From a bacterium (GTDB taxonomy: Bacteria > JAMCPX01), in assembly GCA_021815065.1 (NCBI GenBank), contig JAKAHI010000119.1, forward strand, positions 1-5,381: a DNA stretch of 5,381 bases, in the 5' to 3' direction. This document shows, in pieces, positions 1 through 5,381 of the stretch (position 1 is its first letter; each line of letters begins with the position of its first letter). Both the position numbers and the translations under genes were made by a program. Below the pieces are notes generated by a model. It was not told where the DNA came from. It did not search any database and worked only from the letters and a program-made list of their open reading frames with translations.

Positions 1-1344
1 GACATTATCAGCGTGAATCCAAAGACGGATAACCTCGCATTGATATTCATGGGTACGCCCGAGCAATTGAAGTCCGTCAGTGCCATGGGAGAAAAGGTCA
101 TAACGAAGCCGTTCAGGATCGACGCGCTTATCGGCACCATATCCGGCATCTATCAGAAGCGGCAAAAGACCATAGAGTTATCGAGGGAAAACAAGGAAAT
201 AGAAGGGAACCTTTCCCAGATATCGCTGATCGATCTGCTCCAGATATTCAGCATGAACAAGAAAGACGGAACCATAACCATATACTCGGATAAGGGAAAT
301 GGTTTCATATATCTTCAGGAAGGCAATATCATAAACGCCACGTTTGAAAAAGTCGAAGGCGTCAAGGCATTTTACCGGTTGCTTACCGTCAAGAACGGCA
401 AGTTCGAATTTATACCGCATCGTGCGCTGACACCGACAAGGATCACCTCGACGACCGAATCCCTGCTGATGGAAGGTATGCGGCAGATCGATGAAATGAA
501 GAAGAATAAAGATGTTCTCCCGCCGCTCGATGCTGTCGTAAAATTGAAGAAAAAACTCTCGGAACTGCCGAAGCAGGTGAGGACAATCACGCAGGAGGTA
601 TTGCTGCTCCTCGAATTCTACAACAAGGTAGAGGACATCGTGGATAACTGCACATTCCCGGATTATGATGTACTCCGGGTACTGGTTGCCCTCCTTGAAA
701 AAGGCATTATAGAGATTGTACAGCACGTAACGCCGAAGACCAGCGACCGTGAAGGTACTCTTCTGGCAAACGAAGAGATATTCAAATTGCTGGAGATCGT
801 TTCAATAAACAAGCATACGAAGCTGGAATCGCACAGGGGAAGGGTTATCGTGTTGTCCGCCAATTACAATTCCCTGAAAACATTCGTCAATAGCATCAAC
901 AATACGCCGAGATTTGTATTGAACAGTTCCTTCGCAGTTTCGGGCAGCAGGGACGATGTCGTGTTCGGCGAGATCGGGCTGGTATCCCTTACAGAGCTTT
1001 TGAGCATAGAGATCATCTCGGTGCCGCCATTGATTGAATATGGCCCTTTATGGATGGCTTTGTCCAGTAGTGCTGTCGGGGTCATCGTCGTGTTCGATAA
1101 GGGTTCAAAAGAAATCCTCGGGGCGTTCCTGTCCGCGATACAAAAGTTTAAGAGCGCCAAGACCCTGCCGGTAACGTACGTTTTTGTGACACCGGACGGA
1201 CATGATGAGAAGGCCAAGGTTATACCCACCTTGAAAAAATTACTATCCTCGGATAGTGATGATCCCATATTTGTTTTAAATAAAGATTCCACGGATAGTT
1301 TGAACATTATTCCCACGCTGTTAAGGAAGGTTATAAACCTATGA
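1..1344 (+). CDS. Receiver-PATAN (DUF4388)-pseudo-GTPase signalling protein, 5'-truncated
   Basis: The reading frame is open from the first base, so the true start lies upstream. The GTG at 13 is unlikely to be a start because it would cut a receiver domain. Counting the first codon as residue 1, 447 residues are visible. Residues 1-60 are the end of a response-regulator receiver: a beta-4-like LALIFMG and a beta-5 TKPF with the conserved Lys at 36. Residues 66-164 match PATAN/DUF4388 (starts IEGNL, with SLIDLLQIF and the GxIxxA-like segment GNIINATF). Residues 171-240 are a helical, probably winged-helix segment typical after DUF4388. Residues 278-447 look like a small Ras/MglA-like GTPase fold (VIVLSANYNSLKTFV, later VGVIVVFD) with decayed nucleotide motifs. 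No membrane segment is seen, so it is probably cytoplasmic. The phospho-acceptor Asp is outside the window. The stop overlaps the next ATG. The role is inferred to be a signalling scaffold or switch; domain calls are good, the exact function is unknown. Confidence 0.88.
   Translation, partial: DIISVNPKTDNLALIFMGTPEQLKSVSAMGEKVITKPFRIDALIGTISGIYQKRQKTIELSRENKEIEGNLSQISLIDLLQIFSMNKKDGTITIYSDKGNGFIYLQEGNIINATFEKVEGVKAFYRLLTVKNGKFEFIPHRALTPTRITSTTESLLMEGMRQIDEMKKNKDVLPPLDAVVKLKKKLSELPKQVRTITQEVLLLLEFYNKVEDIVDNCTFPDYDVLRVLVALLEKGIIEIVQHVTPKTSDREGTLLANEEIFKLLEIVSINKHTKLESHRGRVIVLSANYNSLKTFVNSINNTPRFVLNSSFAVSGSRDDVVFGEIGLVSLTELLSIEIISVPPLIEYGPLWMALSSSAVGVIVVFDKGSKEILGAFLSAIQKFKSAKTLPVTYVFVTPDGHDEKAKVIPTLKKLLSSDSDDPIFVLNKDSTDSLNIIPTLLRKVINL
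1321..1330 (+). promoter_or_regulatory. Ribosome binding site for the PHP gene
   Basis: A purine-rich AAGGAAGG stretch ends 10 bases before the ATG at 1341 and lies inside the 3' end of the upstream gene. With the ATGA overlap it supports 1341 as the start and suggests re-initiation or coupled translation. Confidence 0.6.
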
Positions 1345-1994
1345 TAGATCTTCATACACATTCGTTGTTCAGCGACGGCGAACTTTTGCCGTCTGAGCTT
1401 ATCAGAAGGGCGAAGGTGATCGGTATTAACGTTCTCGCGATTACGGATCATGTTGACTTCTCCAACTATCTTTTTGTTATAGAACATATTAAGGCTGTTG
1501 CGGCGCATTTTTCGCTAAAGAAAAACGGCATAAAAGTACTGACCGGCGTAGAGATTACGCATGTTCCTCCGGGAGATATACCCAGGCTTATAGAATTATC
1601 GAGGAAGGCGGGTGCCGGAGTCGTTGTTATCCATGGCGAAACAATCGTAGAACCGGTTGAGCCGAAGACGAATCTCGCCGGCATCGAGGGCGGAGCGGAT
1701 ATAATAGCCCATCCGGGCTTTATCAGTGTTAAAGAGGCCGAGCGTGCTGCCAAAAACAACGTTTTTCTTGAGATCAGCGGCAGGGGAGGCCATAGTTTTT
1801 CAAATGGCTATGTAGCAATGATAGCAAAACAAACAGGGGCGGGACTCGTGTTCGATTCCGATGCCCATGCGGACAGGGACCTTATGGATTATACGTATGC
1901 GTTGAACGTCGTTCGGGGAGCGGGATTGAAAGAAAAGGATTTCATAAAGATGATAGAAAATTCTAAAAAAATTGCAAACGGGGAGGGGCTATGA
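1341..1994 (+). CDS. PHP-domain metal-dependent phosphoesterase (histidinol-phosphatase-like)
   Basis: This is a complete 217-residue protein, the usual size for a stand-alone PHP domain. The PHP motifs are present in order: DLHTHSLFSDG at the N-terminus (His5, His7, Asp12), ITDH (Asp36, His37), GVEITH (Glu71, His74), VIHGET (His98), IAHPGF (His124) and SDAHAD (Asp174, His176). These fit the multi-metal centre of a TIM-barrel phosphoesterase, so the enzyme is predicted to be active and cytoplasmic. No signal peptide or membrane helix is seen. The family is commonly labelled histidinol-phosphate phosphatase, but no histidine-biosynthesis gene is present here and the neighbours are signalling and scaffold proteins. 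The substrate is therefore unknown and could be a phosphorylated metabolite, a nucleotide or a phosphoprotein. The start overlaps the stop of gene 1 and its own stop overlaps the start of gene 3. The family call is firm; the substrate is not. Confidence 0.92.
   Translation: MIDLHTHSLFSDGELLPSELIRRAKVIGINVLAITDHVDFSNYLFVIEHIKAVAAHFSLKKNGIKVLTGVEITHVPPGDIPRLIELSRKAGAGVVVIHGETIVEPVEPKTNLAGIEGGADIIAHPGFISVKEAERAAKNNVFLEISGRGGHSFSNGYVAMIAKQTGAGLVFDSDAHADRDLMDYTYALNVVRGAGLKEKDFIKMIENSKKIANGEGL
1980..1988 (+). promoter_or_regulatory. Ribosome binding site for the zinc-ribbon/TPR gene
   Basis: The run GGGGAGGGG contains a GGAGG core at 1982-1986, four bases before the ATG at 1991, inside the last codons of the PHP gene. 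It is a strong Shine-Dalgarno match with slightly short spacing. It fixes the start that places the zinc-ribbon cysteines at residues 5 and 8. Confidence 0.7.
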
Positions 1995-4900
1995 TTCTCA
2001 GGTGTGAAGACTGTCAAACGATGTACATGTTTACCGAGGCCCAGCTTAAAAATCAGAACTATAAATTTATCTGTAAAAAATGCGGACATGAAAATATGGT
2101 AGCACTGCCCTCCGATGCGGACGTCCAGCAGAACGACGGGCAGCAGGGGTTACCGCCCGAACAGGACCAGCCGGTTTCACCCGAGTCGCATGATTCCGGG
2201 GCAGCAGATGCAGCAGACGGCAAACCGGCACAGGATGTCCCTGAGCAGGAAGGCGCGAAGCCGGAGAAAGAGGAAACGAATCTGGATGATATTTTCGAAT
2301 CCCTTGAAATACCGGACACCGGTGAAAAACAGCCGGCAGATGCTCCTGCCCGGGAAGAGACGATTCCTGAAATGGATTTTACCGATACCGCAAGACAGGA
2401 CGAAACACCGGTAAAAGAGTCCGGAACAACCGCCGGTGCGGATAAAACGCAAAATACCGTCAGCAATAAGCCGGACGAGCAGGGGGATGTCATAGAGGGG
2501 TTCGAAGAATTCTCCATGGATGACATCAAATCCGATGCCGGAGGGGCAGCAGCGCCGGCACAAAAAGCCGGGGTGGAAAAAGAAACCGGTGAGGAGGACA
2601 CGAGCTGGCTCGAATCAACCGATCTTGGGAAATCTGCTGCCGGCAAGGCACAGGATCAAACTGATATGGGCATACTGCCGGATGAAACCGTATCGATGCA
2701 GGAAGAAAGCATGCCCGAACCGGCGGATACAAAACCGCCCCGGCCGGAAAATGTTCCCGGAGCATCCGAAGAAGAAACTTCATTGCTTCAGGAAGGTGCC
2801 GTTACCATACCGGAGTCCGTACCGGTAACACAAGATGCGACCCCTGTAAAAAAAATCACCGTTCCGCAAAAGCACCTGCCAAAACTGCTGACCGCATCGA
2901 TTGCAGGCATCATCATCGTTTTGGGGGCTCTTCTTGGAATTTATTACTATCTTGTCGAGTATACCCCTGCACACCCGGATTTCAAGAAATTGACGTTCAT
3001 GAGTTACAGCGTAATACCCGCTTCTGCAAAAGCAAAAGCACGCGCAGAACAGTTGCTCGACGGGGCAGATAAACAGTATTTGCAGGGGACCATCAGCGGT
3101 TATGAGAGTTCATTGAACCTCTATGAACAGGCTATTACCGCAGACCACCATCTGCTGAACGCTTATATCGGTATAGCAAAGGACTATGCCGTGCTCAAGG
3201 ACAGGAACAACCTGCAGGGACAGTTGAAAAACAGCGCTCCTTTCCTTTCCCGTCTTAAGATCTTGCTGCACGACGACGCCCGCTACCATCTTGTTGAAAC
3301 TATGATAGCCATAGCAAACGATGATTACAACCAGGCATCTCGGGAGATCGACACAGCGTTACAAAAGTCTCCTGACCTGCCCGAAGCATTATATTACCGG
3401 GGATATATCGATTTTAAACAGGGCGAATCTTTGACAACGGCGGCATCGCTCGTTCAACAAGCTGCAACACTCGAGCCCGATATGATCAAGGCAAAACTCC
3501 TGCTTGCAAGAATATATCAACAGCAGCAAGAGCCGTCCCGTGCTGTTGAAATCCTCGATACTATACTTGCCGGTTATCCGTATAATATATCCGCAGTGAT
3601 TCTCAAGGCACGAATCCAGGCCAGCAGTGCTACCGGTACGACGCAGTCCATAGCCGGACTGAATGATATTTTAAACAAAGCCGGCAGCAAAATAGATTCG
3701 TACGATAAGGCAAGCTTGTACTACACCATAGGACGGATGCAGATGCACCTGAGTAATTATCCGGCTGCCGAGGAGGCATTAAAAAATTCCCTCCAGAACA
3801 ATAAATCCGCGAAAGCATACATAGCCCTTGGTGATGTGTACGTGAAGATCGGCAATCTGAACGAAGCGGAGAACGAATATAAGACGGCCATAGCAACCGA
3901 CAGTACAACGGCCGAAGGCTACCTCGAGCTTGCCCAGGCATACTATCTCGATAAAAAATATGTCCTTGCCATTTCCTATTATGCCGAATGTCTCAAGCTG
4001 GATAAGAACAACCTCCAGGCTCTTTATGGGATGGCCCTTGCACGGGAAGGGAACGGAGAGCTGGATACGGCTTTGAACACGATCGAGAGAGCCGTTCAAC
4101 TGTCTCCCGATAATCCGGCTTTTATTACCCTGAACGGAAGGCTGCTCAGGAAGAAAAAAGATTACAAGAATGCCGCTGCCATGCTGTCGAATGCAGTGAA
4201 CCGGTTCCCCTCGTACGCACCCCTCCATACCGAATACGCCGTGGTATTGGGGAAAGAAGGCGATTATACCGATGCGGTTGCGCAATTGAACACAGCACTG
4301 AGCATATCACCGGTTTCCGCAACGGACGATGCCTATATGGCTGAAATGCTCAACAAGGAATCGAAGTATGCACAAGCAGAGAAGTATGCTTTGAAGGCCT
4401 TATCGATCAATTCTACCCTGCCGTATGGATACGAAGTACTCGGTGACGTCTATTTTAACGAGCGCAGGCTGAGTGATGCGATCAAAGCGTACAATGCTTC
4501 TATAGCTGCCCAGCCATACGATGCCAAGGTTTTTTATAAATTGGCAAATGCATACAGGGCCGGGAACGTGTTTACGTCTGCGGTTTCCTGCCTTGAAAGT
4601 GCTATAAAGATAAATCCTACCAATGCCGAGTATCATTACGCGCTCGGAAATGTGTACCGTGACATGGGGAATATCCAGTTCGCCATTCACGAGTATACCA
4701 GTGCCATAGACAGAGACCCGTCAATGGCTGACGCATACTATCAGCGGGGGCTTATGAATATTGCAGGCAACAATACTATTGCAGCTATCAACGATTTGAA
4801 AAACGCCATGAAGTATGCACCGGCTAATCCGGACTACCTGCTTGCGCTGTCGAATTACTATTACAACAACAAAGAAACATACTCTGCCATCGATTACCTT

Positions 4901-5381
4901 ACGATGGCCTTGAAAATTGCGCCCAAAAATCCGGAGATACATTACAGGCTTGGTGAGGCTTACAACTACATAGGCAAGATAGATGATGCAAAAAAGGAAT
5001 TTCTGACCGCCCTCGGTCTTTCGCCGGATTATTCAAAAGCAATGGTGGGACTCGGTACTATTTATTATCAGAACGGCGATATCGAGCGGGCACAGCAGTA
5101 CTATAAGAAGGCGATTCAGATTGCTCCGGACAACGGGGGCGCATATTATGCACTCGGTACGGCTTACGAGTATAACGGTATGTATGAAAAGGCATTGACA
5201 GAGTATGGATATGCGGTTAAGTTCAGCAAGAATCCGGCGGCTGCATATTTTAAAGAAGGTATGATGCTGGCGAACCTGAACGAGCCTGAACGGGCAAAGG
5301 CAGCGCTCCTCAAGGCCATAGGTCTTGGTCTTTCAAGCGAAATGGAAAATACGGCAAAAAACAAATTAAGAAACCTAATGT
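1991..5381 (+). CDS. Zinc-ribbon, single-pass membrane, giant TPR-repeat protein (3'-truncated)
   Basis: The frame is open from the ATG at 1991 to the window end: 1130 full codons plus one base, with no stop. Domain order: residues 1-34 are a zinc ribbon of MJ0042 type (Cys5, Cys8, Cys28, Cys31). Residues 40-285 are a low-complexity acidic linker. Residues 299-321 form one hydrophobic helix preceded by lysines (VKKITVPQKHLPK), which predicts an N-terminus in the cytoplasm and a C-terminus outside. Residues from about 345 to 1117 are a TPR solenoid of over 20 units, and residues 1118-1130 are a capping helix. There is no cleavable signal peptide. TPR arrays bind protein partners, so the likely role is a membrane-anchored assembly platform reaching into the periplasm. 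The start is supported by the ATGA overlap, a GGAGG ribosome site and the zinc-ribbon alignment. The last base, T, could begin a stop codon, because the final helix looks like a natural TPR cap. The specific function is not recognisable. The layout resembles gliding, pilus or secretion scaffolds, without proof of kinship. Confidence 0.94.
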   Translation, partial: MILRCEDCQTMYMFTEAQLKNQNYKFICKKCGHENMVALPSDADVQQNDGQQGLPPEQDQPVSPESHDSGAADAADGKPAQDVPEQEGAKPEKEETNLDDIFESLEIPDTGEKQPADAPAREETIPEMDFTDTARQDETPVKESGTTAGADKTQNTVSNKPDEQGDVIEGFEEFSMDDIKSDAGGAAAPAQKAGVEKETGEEDTSWLESTDLGKSAAGKAQDQTDMGILPDETVSMQEESMPEPADTKPPRPENVPGASEEETSLLQEGAVTIPESVPVTQDATPVKKITVPQKHLPKLLTASIAGIIIVLGALLGIYYYLVEYTPAHPDFKKLTFMSYSVIPASAKAKARAEQLLDGADKQYLQGTISGYESSLNLYEQAITADHHLLNAYIGIAKDYAVLKDRNNLQGQLKNSAPFLSRLKILLHDDARYHLVETMIAIANDDYNQASREIDTALQKSPDLPEALYYRGYIDFKQGESLTTAASLVQQAATLEPDMIKAKLLLARIYQQQQEPSRAVEILDTILAGYPYNISAVILKARIQASSATGTTQSIAGLNDILNKAGSKIDSYDKASLYYTIGRMQMHLSNYPAAEEALKNSLQNNKSAKAYIALGDVYVKIGNLNEAENEYKTAIATDSTTAEGYLELAQAYYLDKKYVLAISYYAECLKLDKNNLQALYGMALAREGNGELDTALNTIERAVQLSPDNPAFITLNGRLLRKKKDYKNAAAMLSNAVNRFPSYAPLHTEYAVVLGKEGDYTDAVAQLNTALSISPVSATDDAYMAEMLNKESKYAQAEKYALKALSINSTLPYGYEVLGDVYFNERRLSDAIKAYNASIAAQPYDAKVFYKLANAYRAGNVFTSAVSCLESAIKINPTNAEYHYALGNVYRDMGNIQFAIHEYTSAIDRDPSMADAYYQRGLMNIAGNNTIAAINDLKNAMKYAPANPDYLLALSNYYYNNKETYSAIDYLTMALKIAPKNPEIHYRLGEAYNYIGKIDDAKKEFLTALGLSPDYSKAMVGLGTIYYQNGDIERAQQYYKKAIQIAPDNGGAYYALGTAYEYNGMYEKALTEYGYAVKFSKNPAAAYFKEGMMLANLNEPERAKAALLKAIGLGLSSEMENTAKNKLRNLM
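2003..2083 (+). other. Zinc-ribbon domain coding segment
   Basis: It encodes CxxC (residues 5-8), a 19-residue spacer with aromatic and Lys residues, and a second CxxC (residues 28-31) followed by GH. The spacing and the opening MILRC match the small MJ0042-like zinc ribbons found at the N-terminus of bacterial membrane proteins. It is predicted to lie in the cytoplasm and to act in protein-protein contact rather than catalysis. Confidence 0.85.
2108..2845 (+). other. Acidic, disordered linker with short hydrophobic motifs
   Basis: About residues 40-285 are dominated by Asp, Glu, Pro, Ala, Gln and Gly with very few aromatic residues, which predicts an intrinsically disordered cytoplasmic tether. 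Hydrophobic-acidic islands interrupt it: LDDIFESLEI (residues 98-107), IPEMDF, GFEEFSMDDI (residues 170-179) and TSWLE with Trp206, the only tryptophan in the visible protein. They resemble short linear docking motifs. Spurious open frames run through this stretch on both strands and are not genes. Confidence 0.75.
2885..2953 (+). other. Single transmembrane helix coding segment
   Basis: Residues 299-321 are uninterrupted apolar sequence rich in Ile, Leu, Ala and Gly (ASIAGIIIVLGALLGI) ending in YYYL, an aromatic interface belt. Lys and His lie just upstream and Glu just downstream, which suits an N-in/C-out signal anchor. Confidence 0.9.
3812..5341 (+). repeat. Fifteen in-phase TPR units (102 bp, 34 residues each)
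   Basis: Residues 608-1117 divide exactly into 15 consecutive 34-residue units with no insertion or deletion. They follow a TPR pattern of roughly YxxLGxxY, then G or a polar turn, then an A at about position 19-20, A at about 26 and P at about 31. Well-formed examples start KAYIALGDVY, YGYEVLGDVY, EYHYALGNVY, EIHYRLGEAY and GAYYALGTAY. The repeats are diverged at the DNA level, so this is an old protein repeat and not a recent tandem duplication. Less regular TPR-like units occupy residues of about 345-607, including a 35-residue unit at 465-499 and a 34-residue unit at 500-533. Confidence 0.9.

Noticed and set aside
13..15. GTG as the start codon of the first gene
   Set aside because: The frame is already open from base 1, there is no ribosome binding site within the few bases before it, and a start here would remove most of a receiver domain whose end is clearly encoded.
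864..1508. 214-residue open frame on the minus strand
   Set aside because: It lies antisense across the well-supported pseudo-GTPase segment and the start of the PHP gene, spans their junction, and its translation shows no recognisable domain.
1341..1994. Assigning a hisJ/hisK gene symbol to the PHP gene
   Set aside because: Motifs identify the PHP superfamily only. The context offers no histidine-pathway gene, so a specific symbol is not justified.
2059..2646. 195-residue Ser/Pro/Ala-rich minus-strand frame, plus other open frames at 2115-2414 and 2520-2828 (+) and 2177-2563 and 2526-2783 (-)
   Set aside because: All fall inside the low-complexity linker of the TPR gene. Biased composition there removes stop codons in other frames. 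Their products are compositionally odd (Arg-, Cys- or Ser-rich) with no domain.
3581..3586. A perfect TATAAT box
   Set aside because: It is inside the TPR coding region. The nearest TTG-like hexamer (TTGCCG, 3568-3573) is only about 7 bases upstream, and there is no -35 match at normal spacing and no gene start downstream.
3779..4285. 168-residue minus-strand frame and similar ones at 3630-3941, 4400-4690, 4721-4942 and 5164-5364
   Set aside because: They are antisense to the TPR array, whose periodic codon pattern commonly leaves the reverse strand open. No ribosome site or domain supports them.
3812..5341. Recent tandem DNA duplication of 102-bp units
   Set aside because: The periodicity is at the protein level only. 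Neighbouring units do not share long identical nucleotide stretches, as expected for an old TPR array.

Overview
The window is a dense, one-strand, three-gene cluster with no intergenic space. Both internal junctions are 4-base ATGA overlaps, at 1341-1344 and 1991-1994, so the genes look co-transcribed and translationally coupled. Gene 1 is cut by the left edge of the window and gene 3 by the right edge. No RNA gene, mobile element, CRISPR array, terminator or convincing promoter is visible. The operon promoter and its end must lie outside the window.

Region by region: (1) positions 1-1344 hold the C-terminal part of a signalling protein. It has the end of a response-regulator receiver domain, then a PATAN/DUF4388 domain, then a helical segment, then a C-terminal domain that reads as a small Ras/MglA-like GTPase fold whose nucleotide-binding motifs have decayed. 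(2) Positions 1341-1994 hold a complete 217-residue PHP-family metal-dependent phosphoesterase with its metal ligands intact. (3) From 1991 to the end of the window, open for at least 1130 codons, is a single-pass membrane protein. It has an N-terminal four-cysteine zinc ribbon, a long acidic Pro/Ala/Glu/Asp-rich linker, one transmembrane helix at about residues 299-321, and a very long TPR solenoid. The last 15 TPR units are exactly 34 residues each with no insertion or deletion.

The organism is not identifiable with certainty. DUF4388 fused to receiver and GTPase-like domains, an MJ0042-type zinc ribbon on a membrane TPR protein, roughly balanced base composition and frequent ATA (Ile) and AGG (Arg) codons fit a Gram-negative, environmental, deltaproteobacterial or Nitrospirota-like bacterium. 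This is inference from domain repertoire and codon use.

Working model (inference): the receiver/PATAN/pseudo-GTPase protein is a cytoplasmic scaffold or switch. The zinc-ribbon/TPR protein connects the cytoplasm, through its zinc ribbon and acidic linker, to an extracytoplasmic TPR assembly platform. The PHP enzyme supplies a small-molecule or protein phosphoesterase activity. The combination loosely recalls the Myxococcus MglA/GltJ arrangement, in which a small GTPase meets a membrane protein with a cytoplasmic zinc finger. No homology to that machinery can be shown from the sequence alone.
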